DNA from: Actinomycetota bacterium
Lineage (GTDB): Bacteria > Actinomycetota > Geothermincolia > Geothermincolales > RBG-13-55-18
DNA: 64,000 nucleotides
Assembly (NCBI GenBank): GCA_014360685.1
Contig: JACIXB010000014.1
Span: 176,884-240,883, forward strand
Reading direction: 5' to 3'
In this document: positions 26,329 through 33,837 of the stretch, piece after piece
How positions within the stretch are numbered: position 1 is the first letter of the stretch
Layout: the number at the start of each line of letters is the position of its first letter
Program-made: the position numbers and the translations under genes
The notes under the pieces: generated by a model
The model's database searches: none
What the model was told of the DNA's origin: nothing
Seen by the model: only the letters and a program-made list of their open reading frames with translations

Positions 26329-27840
26329 TTGAAGAGCTACCTGCTGCCGCAGTTCCTGGTCGACCGGGACGATTACCGGTGCATTCGCTGCGAGGTCTGC
26401 GTTCGCCAGTGCGCCTTCGACGTGCACTGGTACGACGGAGAGGAGGACGCCGTCTTCGCCGACGAGAGCAAATGCGTGGGCTGCCTGCGCTGCGTCACCC
26501 TCTGCCCCACCAACGCCCTTGTGGTCCGGCATAACCCCACCCAACATCCTCCCAACGCCAACTGGACGAAGGAGGTGCTGCAGAACATCTACAAGCAGGC
26601 GGAGACGGGCGGGGTGCTCCTCACCGGCATGGGCTGCGACAAGCCCTATCCCATCTACTGGGACCGCATCGTACTGGACGCCAGCCAGGTGACCAACCCC
26701 TCCATCGATCCCCTGCGGGAACCCATGGAGCTGCGCACCTACCTGGGGGCCAAGCCGGATGCCCTCAAGATAGGCGGGAAAGAAGGCAAGCTCTCCCTGG
26801 AGACCAGGATCACTCCCCAGTTGAAACTGGAGACCCCCATCATGTTCTCGGCCATCTCCTACGGGGCCATCAGCTACAACGCCTGCGAGTCCTTGGCCCG
26901 GGCCGCGGCGGAGGCGGGTACCTACTACAATACCGGGGAAGGAGGGCTGCACCGCAACCTCTACAAGTACGGCGACCACACCATCTGCCAGGTGGCCTCG
27001 GGGCGCTTCGGAGTCCATGCCGACTACCTGGAGGTGGCGGCGGCGTTGGAGATCAAGATAGGGCAAGGCGCTAAGCCCGGGATCGGCGGCCACCTTCCCG
27101 GCGAGAAGGTGAGCGCGGAGATCTCCCGCACGCGCATGATCCCCAAGGGCACCGACGCCCTCTCGCCGGCGCCCCACCACGACATCTACTCCATCGAGGA
27201 CCTCGCCCAACTCATCTATGCCCTGAAGGAGGCCACCCACTGGGAAAAACCGGTATCGGTGAAGATCGCCGCGGTGCATAACTCGGCGGCCATCGCCTCG
27301 GGGATGGTGAGGGCGGGGGCGGACATCATCGCCCTGGACGGTATCCGGGGCGGCACGGGGGCGGCACCCACCATGATCCGGGACAACGTGGGCATTCCCA
27401 TCGAACTGGCCCTGGCCGCGGTTGACGACCGGCTGCGCCAGGAGGGGATACGCAACCGCGCCAGCATCGTGGTGGCCGGGGGTATAAGGTCCTCGGCCGA
27501 CGTGGTCAAGGCCATCGCCCTGGGCGCAGACGCGGTGTACATCGGGACGGCGGCGCTGGTGGCCCTGGGATGTCACGTGTGCCAGAAATGCTACACCGGG
27601 AAGTGCAACTGGGGCATCGCCACCCAGGATCCCTATCTCTCCAAGAGGCTGAACCCGGAGGTGGGGGCCCGCAGGCTGGTCAATCTCCTCAATGCCTGGT
27701 CGCACGAGATCATGGAGATGCTGGGCGGGATGGGCATCAACGCCATCGAAAGCCTGCGCGGCAACCGCCTGCGCCTGCGGGGCGTGGGGTTGACCCAGGA
27801 GGAGCTGGATATCCTGGGCATCAAGCACGCCGGGGCCTGA
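26329..27840 (+). CDS. gltB: Glutamate synthase FMN-binding subunit with N-terminal ferredoxin domain
   Basis: This subunit of about 503 residues starts with two 4Fe-4S clusters (CIRCEVCVRQC and CVGCLRCVTLCP) and continues into the TIM-barrel FMN domain: MFSAISYGAISYNACESL, YYNTGEGGL, IKIGQGAKPGIGGHLPG, DGIRGGTGAAP and VAGGIRSSADVVKAI. CQKCYTGKCNWG near residue 420 is the 3Fe-4S-binding cluster of glutamate synthases. It converts 2-oxoglutarate plus ammonia into glutamate using electrons from the ferredoxin or FAD partners. The TTG at 26329 has GGAGGC nine bases upstream and is preferred to a TTG at 26308 overlapping the previous stop. It is 138 bp from the GXGXG subunit. Confidence 0.92.
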   Translation: MKSYLLPQFLVDRDDYRCIRCEVCVRQCAFDVHWYDGEEDAVFADESKCVGCLRCVTLCPTNALVVRHNPTQHPPNANWTKEVLQNIYKQAETGGVLLTGMGCDKPYPIYWDRIVLDASQVTNPSIDPLREPMELRTYLGAKPDALKIGGKEGKLSLETRITPQLKLETPIMFSAISYGAISYNACESLARAAAEAGTYYNTGEGGLHRNLYKYGDHTICQVASGRFGVHADYLEVAAALEIKIGQGAKPGIGGHLPGEKVSAEISRTRMIPKGTDALSPAPHHDIYSIEDLAQLIYALKEATHWEKPVSVKIAAVHNSAAIASGMVRAGADIIALDGIRGGTGAAPTMIRDNVGIPIELALAAVDDRLRQEGIRNRASIVVAGGIRSSADVVKAIALGADAVYIGTAALVALGCHVCQKCYTGKCNWGIATQDPYLSKRLNPEVGARRLVNLLNAWSHEIMEMLGGMGINAIESLRGNRLRLRGVGLTQEELDILGIKHAGA

Positions 27841-27978
27841 CCCCGGGAACTTTTCGACGTGCGGCCCGGTCTTTACGGGTGTGGGACCGGAGACGCGGAT
27901 GGAGGAATGAGCCGCCCTCCGAAGAAATAAGAAGCGGGATAAAGGACCGGACGGCGGAGTTCAAGAGGTGATACGGGA

Positions 27979-28782
27979 ATGAGGATCGACGTCGACCACC
28001 ATGCCGGCCTTCCGGGTGTCTTCGTGCGCGTGGACGGCAAGGTCAAGATCAACGCCCGCCACATGCATTACCGGGAGCTGAACAACATGGTCAAGGCCGC
28101 GGCCTCGGAAGGGGTGGAGGAGATCGTCCTGGAGAACGTCTACGGGCAGCGCTACATAGGCTCGGGCATCCGGCGCCCGGTGCGCATAGTGGTGCACGGG
28201 GTTCCCGGAAACGACCTGGGAGCCTTCATGGACGGGCCCCGCATAACCGTGGACCGCAACGCCCAGGACGGGGTGGGGAACACCATGAACAGCGGGCTGA
28301 TCGTGGTGCACGGAAGGGCGGGGGATATAGTGGCCATGGGCATGAGGGGAGGCAAGATCTTCATCCGCGACGGCGTCGGTTATCGGGCGGCCATCCACAT
28401 GAAGGAATACCGCAAGTTCAGGCCCATACTGGTGATCGGTGGCGACACCCAGGATTTCCTGGGTGAATATATGGCGGGAGGATTGGTCATCGTCCTGGGC
28501 CTGAAAGGGAAGGGCCGGAGAAAGGTAAAGTTCAACGCCCGCCACATAGGCACCGGCATGCACGGCGGGACGATCTTCCTGCGCGGGGAGGTGGAGGATC
28601 ACCAGCTGGGAAAGGAGGCGGCCGCCGTCCCGGCCACGGAGGAGGACAAGGACTTCATCCGTCCCTTCGTGGAGGAGTACGCCGGGTATTTCGGCGCGAA
28701 TGCCGCGGAGATCATGGGCTCCGATTTCCTCAAGGTCTACGCGCGGTCCCACCGCCCCTTCGGCGGCCTCTACGCCTACTGA
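27979..28782 (+). CDS. Glutamate synthase GXGXG (alpha-3) subunit
   Basis: The 267-residue protein is the stand-alone form of the C-terminal GltB domain. It has glycine-rich right-handed beta-helix repeats: GQRYIGSGI, GVPGNDLGAFMDG, GVGNTMNSG, GRAGDIVAMGMRGG, GGDTQDFLGEYMAGG, GTGMHGGTIFLRG. It provides structure, linking glutaminase and synthase domains. AAGAGGTGATACGGG precedes the ATG. The last gene of the presumed five-gene operon, it is followed by about 325 bp and then the glnR-like gene. Confidence 0.92.
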   Translation: MRIDVDHHAGLPGVFVRVDGKVKINARHMHYRELNNMVKAAASEGVEEIVLENVYGQRYIGSGIRRPVRIVVHGVPGNDLGAFMDGPRITVDRNAQDGVGNTMNSGLIVVHGRAGDIVAMGMRGGKIFIRDGVGYRAAIHMKEYRKFRPILVIGGDTQDFLGEYMAGGLVIVLGLKGKGRRKVKFNARHIGTGMHGGTIFLRGEVEDHQLGKEAAAVPATEEDKDFIRPFVEEYAGYFGANAAEIMGSDFLKVYARSHRPFGGLYAY

Positions 28783-29107
28783 TATGACCGGTGTCGGTGG
28801 CCCCCGGATCCATGGCGTTAACAGCCTACGCCGGTGGTTTCCCTGTCTTTTTGGGGCGTGCGCATGTTGTCCCGGGTCACCCGGTTGCGCGGGTTATCGG
28901 TCCTCCTTCCTTCTGCACGCGTTTTCTTTAACCTGGAAGGGGAGCTTCCGCGGCGCATTTTCCCGGAGAACCGGGGTTCCGGGGACACTTGGAGGAATTG
29001 ATCGAGGGATTTCCGGATCGATATAACCCTTGGATATCCCCATCGCCGCGGTCAGAGACCTGGCCGGCGATGGCAAGGGATGAAAACTCGAGGGTCCGGG
29101 GTGAGCC
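28783..29107. other. Intergenic region before glnR
   Basis: About 325 bases with no gene seen and no clear terminator. The GTG start of the regulator has GGGGTGAG upstream. Confidence 0.5.
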
Positions 29108-29752
29108 GTGAACAAGATCTACCTTTCGGGCCGTGGCAGTGGGGCGAAACGCCTCAGGAAAATCCTGGAAAGCGAGTGCGAAGTCGTGGAATTCCGTCCG
29201 CGCGAACAGGAACCAGGGCCGGGAGACTTACTGCTCCTGGACCTGGTCGAGGAGGCGGGAAACCTGGAAGACCTCGTCTCAGCCCTCAGGAAATCCCTTC
29301 CACCGGAGGTCAAGGTCATGGCGGTGCTGGGACCCGGTGGCCTGAAAGAGGCAGGCGGAATCGCGGAACTGGACGACTTCGTCCTCGAGGGCTCCACCGG
29401 CGAGGAGGTGCTTGCCCGGGTGCGGAGGTTGATGGGTGGGAAGAAAGAAGCGACTAGGGAAGAGGGGTTGGTGATAGACGAGGACCGCTACCAGGTCAGG
29501 GTGGACGGAGTTCCCGTGGAGCTGACCTTCAAGGAGTTCGAACTCCTCCGCTTCCTGGCCGCGCGTCCGGGAAAGGTCTTTACGCGCGAGGTGCTCCTGG
29601 AACAGGTATGGGGATACGATTATTTCGGGGGCACGCGCACCGTGGACGTGCACGTCCGGCGCATCCGCTCCAAGATAGAGCGGGAGGGGAGAGCCTACAT
29701 CCGGACCGTGCGGGGAGTGGGCTACACCTTCGAACCGGGCGAGAATCCCTGA
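29108..29752 (+). CDS. glnR: GlnR-like OmpR-family nitrogen regulator with atypical receiver
   Basis: 214 residues: a receiver-like domain (1-115) and an OmpR winged helix (120-212). In the receiver Asp45 (LLLLDLVEE) is kept, but the N-terminal acidic pair and the beta-5 lysine (here FVLEGSTGEE) are missing, so normal phosphorylation is unlikely. This is the known state of actinobacterial GlnR. The winged helix has the GlnR signature LTFKEFELLRFLAARPGK, then VWGYDYFGGTRTVDVHVRR. GlnR activates or represses glnA, amtB and other nitrogen genes. A four-half-site box lies upstream of glnA 1.1 kb away. The gene follows the glutamate synthase operon. Confidence 0.88.
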   Translation: MNKIYLSGRGSGAKRLRKILESECEVVEFRPREQEPGPGDLLLLDLVEEAGNLEDLVSALRKSLPPEVKVMAVLGPGGLKEAGGIAELDDFVLEGSTGEEVLARVRRLMGGKKEATREEGLVIDEDRYQVRVDGVPVELTFKEFELLRFLAARPGKVFTREVLLEQVWGYDYFGGTRTVDVHVRRIRSKIEREGRAYIRTVRGVGYTFEPGENP

Positions 29753-29850
29753 CGCGTGGTTTCCTTGCCGTCGGTTCTACGGGATGCCCGTAAGGCCACG
29801 GAGACAACGCACGTATTCACTTGCCATGGATCCGTGTGGAACGAGTAAAA

Positions 29851-29879
29851 CCATGGATGGTAAGCGCTTTCATCCATGG
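29851..29879. terminator. Hairpin between convergent glnR and MNT genes
   Basis: 9-bp perfect stem CCATGGATG / CATCCATGG, loop GTAAGCGCTTT. Read on the minus strand it is followed by TTTTAC, so it best serves the minus-strand HEPN-MNT pair; it may also stop glnR transcripts. Confidence 0.5.
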
Positions 29880-29922
29880 GCGGTGAAATTGAACTCCTGG
29901 AATACGGGGGGCTTTGAAGGGG

Positions 29923-30252
29923 TCAGGCCAGGCGGACGCTTCCCTTGAGCAAACTCCTGGTATGTCCGGTCTCCCGCTTCTCCAAAAGATTAAGCTCCTC
30001 TTCCGTGAAAGGCAGTATATCCACGCCCAGCCCCGAGTCGAAGAAAGGGATATATCGGCGTAATCTTTCCACGGGATTCAGCCGGCTTTCCCGGAGGACC
30101 ACGAGGACGTCGGCATCACTTGTTCCGGTGTGGTCGCCGCGAGCCAGGGAACCGACCAGCCGTACCTCTTTCACCTCGGGACAGGAATCCTTGAGCCTGG
30201 CGGCGGATCTCAGCTCCCCGATGGCCGAGTCCCGGTCAAGCCAGATGCTCAC
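29923..30252 (-). CDS. MNT-type nucleotidyltransferase (antitoxin of HEPN pair)
   Basis: 109 residues with the minimal nucleotidyltransferase motif: Gly34-Ser35 (LVGSLARGDH) and Asp46/Asp48 (TSDADVLV), the metal-binding pair, with a later Asp in GVDILPF. MNT proteins in HEPN-MNT pairs AMPylate or otherwise neutralise the partner. The GTG at 30252 lies inside the end of the HEPN gene (17-bp overlap), which is the expected coupling, and is preferred to a frame extension to 30282. It is convergent with glnR. Confidence 0.85.
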   Translation of the reverse strand: MSIWLDRDSAIGELRSAARLKDSCPEVKEVRLVGSLARGDHTGTSDADVLVVLRESRLNPVERLRRYIPFFDSGLGVDILPFTEEELNLLEKRETGHTRSLLKGSVRLA

Positions 30253-30622
30253 GGCAGAACCGAATGATCTTATCCGCCGCATCCACGGCCTCCGAGGCCA
30301 TTTTCCGGTTGTAGTAATCGGCTGGTTTTCCGCTATCGAACCCGTTGGGATAATGGGAAGGGATGTAGTAGGCGTCGAGTACCTGGGCCAGGCTTATCAG
30401 TTCCTCCGGTATCTCCAGCGCCTCGCTCAGGGCTCGCAGGATGGCGCTTACCGCGTGTCCCCAAATAGTGAGTTGCCTGGACATCCCCAGGGCCTTGGCC
30501 GCCTTTTCCGCTGCCTGCTGGGAGGTGAAACACGCCCATTCAAAATAGGAGTGTTCGAGATCCAGCCTGGCCTTGGAAAGGTCTCTTTCCGCCTGCTCCA
30601 GCCAATCCTTGCTTCTGTTCAC
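30236..30622 (-). CDS. HEPN-domain protein (toxin-type partner of MNT)
   Basis: 128 residues, all-helical HEPN domain. AERDLSKARLDLEHSYFEWACF and QQAAEKAAKAL are the first two helices; YYIPSHYPNGFDSGKPADYY is the conserved loop and last-helix segment of the MNT-linked HEPN family. The canonical RNase Rx4-6H is not obvious; GHAVSAIL has the histidine only, so RNase activity is unproven. The pair sits between glnR and glnA but on the opposite strand, so the location may be incidental. Confidence 0.85.
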   Translation of the reverse strand: MNRSKDWLEQAERDLSKARLDLEHSYFEWACFTSQQAAEKAAKALGMSRQLTIWGHAVSAILRALSEALEIPEELISLAQVLDAYYIPSHYPNGFDSGKPADYYNRKMASEAVDAADKIIRFCREHLA

Positions 30623-30823
30623 GATGGGAAACTTCCACGCCTATCATAGCATTTTCAATCCCTGTGCCTACGTCCCTGGGTTTTGCCGGAAGCGGAAACC
30701 TTCCGGAGGTTTCATGGACTTCGCCGGCTCCTCAGCGGTGCATTGCCTGGGAGGGTTCTGCCCACGGGCGGGCACCATGGTATTTCGTGCGCATTTGGAC
30801 CGGTGAGTACGGTTTCCGGTCAT

Positions 30824-30877
30824 TTAACGAGATCGTAACAATACGGAAAAGCGGGCGAAACATGAGCTTGCCATAAT
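30824..30877 (+). promoter_or_regulatory. Four-half-site GlnR box and -10 element upstream of glnA
   Basis: TTAAC (30824), GTAAC (30835), GAAAA (30846) and GAAAC (30857) are each separated by exactly six bases, giving an 11-bp phase. This is the layout of actinobacterial GlnR boxes (GTnAC-n6-GAAAC repeated). A -10-like CATAAT lies at 30872-30877 with no good -35, as expected for an activator-dependent promoter. glnA starts about 300 bases downstream, with no other gene between. HEPN (minus strand) starts 200 bases to the left. Confidence 0.75.
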
Positions 30878-30923
30878 CGTGGGTAGAGACCGATGAGAAG
30901 GAGCACGAGTTCACGGTGACGGA

Positions 30924-31031
30924 GGCGCAGCAGCCGGATGAAGGGGAGAGGGCTTCAGGTGCCCCTTGACGGGCCTCTCGGACTTCCTATCTATGGGCGC
31001 AGCAGCCGGACGAAGAGGAGAGGGCTTCAGG
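30924..31031 (+). repeat. Pair of 36-bp direct repeats in the glnA leader
   Basis: Copies at 30924-30959 and 30996-31031, 34 of 36 bases identical, 72 bp apart (36-bp gap). Each starts with GGCGCAGCAGCCGG and ends with GAGAGGGCTTCAGG. They lie between the GlnR box and glnA, inside the transcript leader. Confidence 0.9.
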
Positions 31032-31173
31032 AGAGACTTCTCCCGGAGCCTTTCGGGAGAAAGGGGGCTGCGAGGCAGCCTGGGCGCCGCACCCCGGTAA
31101 AGGGGAAGGCGGAAGAAAGCTCGTCGGAGTTATAAAGACCAACATAAGAGGTTGGAGAAAAGGAGGTACGGAG

Positions 31174-32511
31174 ATGACCGCCAAGGACAAAGACAAGGAA
31201 TACGTGCTCAGGATGGCGCGGGAGAACGACGTGAGGTTCATCCGGTTGTGGTTCACGGACATCCTGGGCTTCCTCAAGAGCTTCGCCATCACCATCGGCG
31301 AGCTGGAGGAGGCCCTGGAGGATGGTATGGGCTTCGACGGTTCCTCCATCGAGGGCTACGCCCGCATCGACGAGAGCGACATGATCGCCATGCCCGACCC
31401 CAGCACATTCGCCATCCTCCCCTGGAGGCCCCGGGAGCATAACGCCGTGGGGCGTATGTTCTGCGACATTCTGAGGCCGGGCGGCGAGCCCTACGAGCGC
31501 GACCCGAGGTATATCCTGAAGCGCAACCTGGCCCGGGCGGCGGAGATGGGCTACACCTTCTACGTGGGGCCGGAACTGGAATATTTTTACTTTAAATCCC
31601 CGGAGTCGCCCGAGGTACTGGACCGGGGAGGTTACTTCGACCTCACCCCCCTGGACGTGGCCAGCGACTTGCGCCGGGACACGGTCATCGCCCTGGAGGA
31701 ACTGGGCATCGGGGTGGAGTACAGCCACCACGAGGTGGGTCCCAGCCAGCACGAGATAGACATGCGCTATACCGACGCCCTGACCATGGCGGATAACGCC
31801 ATGACCTTCCGGCTGGTGGTCAAGGAGATCGCCCTGCTCAACGGGGTTTACGCCACCTTCATGCCCAAGCCCCTTTTCGGGGAGAACGGCAGCGGAATGC
31901 ACACCCACATGTCCCTATTCCAGGGGGACCGCAACGCCTTCTTCGACCCCGACGACCCCCATCACCTCTCCGACGTGGCCAAGAAGTTCATCGCCGGGCT
32001 CCTCCGCCACGCCCCCGAGATAACCCTGGTCTGCAACCAGTGGGTCAACTCCTACAAGAGGCTGGTCCCCGGCTACGAGGCGCCGGTATACCTCACCTGG
32101 GCGGTGCGCAACCGCTCCGACCTCATCCGGGTGCCGGAATACAAGCCGGGCAAGGAGAAGGCCACCCGCATCGAGTTCCGGTCCCCCGACCCGGCCTGCA
32201 ACCCCTACCTGGCCTTCGCCTGCATGCTGGCGGCGGGCCTGGAAGGGATAATCAACGACTACGAGCTGCCCCCCATGGTGGACCGCAACGTCTACGAGAT
32301 GAGCGAGGAGGAGCGGGAAGAGCTGGGCATCGGCCAGCTTCCCGAGGACCTCTACGAGGCCATTCAGATAGCCGAGAAGAGCGAGCTCCTGCGCAAGACC
32401 CTGGGGGATGCGGTGTTCGAGTCCCTGATCGAGAACAAGAAGATCGAGTGGGAGCGCTACCGCGCCCAGGTGACCGAGTGGGAGATGCGCCAGTACCTCC
32501 CGGTTCTCTGA
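31174..32511 (+). CDS. glnA: Glutamine synthetase type I (GSI-alpha-like)
   Basis: 445 residues. It makes glutamine from glutamate, ammonia and ATP in the cytoplasm. Beta-grasp domain: residues 1-100 with GMGFDGSSIEGYARIDESDM; the catalytic domain has GPELEYFYF, EVGPSQHEIDMRY, KPLFGENGSGMHTHMSL and EFRSPDPACNPYLAFACMLAAG. The C-terminal segment reads MVDRNVYEMSEEEREELGIG, without the NLYDLP adenylylation site and without the GSI-beta insertion, so it matches the GSI-alpha class, which is not controlled by GlnE. AAAAGGAGGTACGG precedes the ATG. Control is probably by GlnR at the upstream box. Fifth element of the nitrogen island. Confidence 0.95.
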   Translation: MTAKDKDKEYVLRMARENDVRFIRLWFTDILGFLKSFAITIGELEEALEDGMGFDGSSIEGYARIDESDMIAMPDPSTFAILPWRPREHNAVGRMFCDILRPGGEPYERDPRYILKRNLARAAEMGYTFYVGPELEYFYFKSPESPEVLDRGGYFDLTPLDVASDLRRDTVIALEELGIGVEYSHHEVGPSQHEIDMRYTDALTMADNAMTFRLVVKEIALLNGVYATFMPKPLFGENGSGMHTHMSLFQGDRNAFFDPDDPHHLSDVAKKFIAGLLRHAPEITLVCNQWVNSYKRLVPGYEAPVYLTWAVRNRSDLIRVPEYKPGKEKATRIEFRSPDPACNPYLAFACMLAAGLEGIINDYELPPMVDRNVYEMSEEEREELGIGQLPEDLYEAIQIAEKSELLRKTLGDAVFESLIENKKIEWERYRAQVTEWEMRQYLPVL

Positions 32512-32765
32512 TCCTGCGCGCTGAACGTTGCGGAAGACCACCCGGTCCGCAAAGGCGAAGTCGTTCCGATAGACGAAGTGCGGACAAGTTCTTTCTTGAG
32601 CAGGTGAGGGGGTGCTTTCGTGATGTCGGCCTCCGATCGGCTGCCTCGAGCTCAGGCGCTAGCCCATGACGGGGTCATGGTCATGGCAGGTTTGAAAGAG
32701 ACGGCCGTTTACGTCCTGCCCGGCCGGCTGCTGTTGGGATATTCACCCAGTATGCGTCAAGAAGA
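32512..32765. other. Intergenic region after glnA
   Basis: About 250 bases, no gene seen. A short hairpin CCATGA/TCATGG (32664-32680, loop CGGGG) lies here without a T-run, so it is at best a weak terminator. Confidence 0.4.
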
Positions 32766-32963
32766 CTAAAGGTCGCCTGAAACAACCGCTGTCTCCTCCC
32801 CGTAGAACTGTCCGGTGGGAGAAAGTACGCCCGCCTGGATGTTGCTCCAGGCCCTCCGGTTCAGCATGCGCCGCAGCTCCAGGAATCCCGTTCCCTCCAG
32901 TGAGGTATCGTAGTCCAGGTAAGCGTAGAAGAGCTGGATCCAGAATGGGCTAACTTCATGCAT
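32766..32963 (-). CDS. Doubtful short ORF, possible remnant
   Basis: About 65 residues (from a Met at 32963), composition protein-like (FYAYLDYDTSLEGTGFLELRRML), no recognised domain. No clear ribosome site and a frame that also continues upstream to 33143 without Met-start support. It might be the end of a decayed gene; I cannot name it. Confidence 0.25.
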   Translation of the reverse strand: MHEVSPFWIQLFYAYLDYDTSLEGTGFLELRRMLNRRAWSNIQAGVLSPTGQFYGEETAVVSGDL

Positions 32964-33209
32964 TGTCGCAGATGCCGGCGCGAAGGTCGTGCGTATCCGG
33001 CATGGAAAGTCCTCGTTCATCGTCCTTGCCCTCCCGAAGGGAATCAGGCTGGGGTGAAGCGAAGCGCGAGCCTCGTGGAAAGGGCGTCCAGCGATCCGCG
33101 CTTCAGGCCATTTCCGCCGCGTGCCCGGAAGGCACTTTCCCACCGTCCTTCATCCGGTCGCTTCTGCCGCCGTCGGTCCCCGGGGCCGCACTCCGCATGG
33201 AGGCGCCCT

Positions 33210-33488
33210 TTATTCCTTCTTGCGTACGGGGAACTGGAGCTCGGTGATGAGGTCTTCCTCCGATTTCACCGTTATCATGTCGTTGTGAAAGACGGCCACG
33301 CCCGGCCCCATGAGCTCGTAGCCGTTTTCGGCTATCCAGCGCATGAGCTTGAGAAAAGAATCCTGCACTCCCGAATGGGGCCCCTTGTGCACCAGGTAGG
33401 CCACCTCCTGTGAGGGTACCGTCTTCACTCCCACCTCTCCCGTCTCGGCCATTCTCTGGATATCCTCCGGCGGCTTCAATGGTCTCAT
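33210..33488 (-). CDS. GyrI-like small-molecule-binding domain protein
   Basis: 92 residues. VAYLVHKGPHSGVQDSFLKL, then WIAENGYELMGPGVAVFHND and TELQFPVRK follow the pattern of the GyrI-like/AraC effector-binding (SOUL-fold-like) domain, which binds drugs or hydrolyses small molecules. It lacks a DNA-binding domain. GGGAGGTTGAC precedes the ATG. It stands alone, about 350 bp from the neighbouring dehydratase genes. The ligand is unknown. Confidence 0.8.
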   Translation of the reverse strand: MRPLKPPEDIQRMAETGEVGVKTVPSQEVAYLVHKGPHSGVQDSFLKLMRWIAENGYELMGPGVAVFHNDMITVKSEEDLITELQFPVRKKE

Positions 33489-33837
33489 GTCAACCTCCCT
33501 TCACGGTCCTTACCGGCCTTTGGAAAACGTGCCTTAAGACATATCAAGATGTTATATCCTTGCCCGGGATTTGGTAACCAGGACGGCGCTTTATAGCCGG
33601 TGGCCCGCTGTCTACATGACAGCCCATCTCTTCCCTTCGGTCACGGGATCGACTTGGTCGATTACTCCCGGTTGCCACGCGATTCCGAGAAGAGCATCCA
33701 GGCCCTTCGGGCACGATATCATCCGCGCCTCCCGCATGGGGCCGAAGCCTTCAGACCCGGCGCCCGGCGAAGGGGAACCGGGGCTGAAACGCGCCCTGGC
33801 GGGGAAGGCGGTCGCCCCGTGGCCCTGCCTCGAGGCC
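33489..33837. other. Intergenic region, nothing seen
   Basis: About 350 bases between the GyrI-like gene and the end of the dehydratase subunit gene; no gene, repeat or clear terminator seen. Confidence 0.5.

Noticed and set aside
30924..31031. CRISPR-like geometry (36-bp repeat, 36-bp gap); likewise at 36907 and 54919
   Set aside because: Only two copies each, three unrelated repeat sequences, no cas genes in the window. Better explained as local duplications.
32766..33143. Longer 125-residue version of the short ORF
   Set aside because: The upstream part has shadow-like composition and no initiation signal; only the last 65 residues look protein-like, and even these are doubtful.
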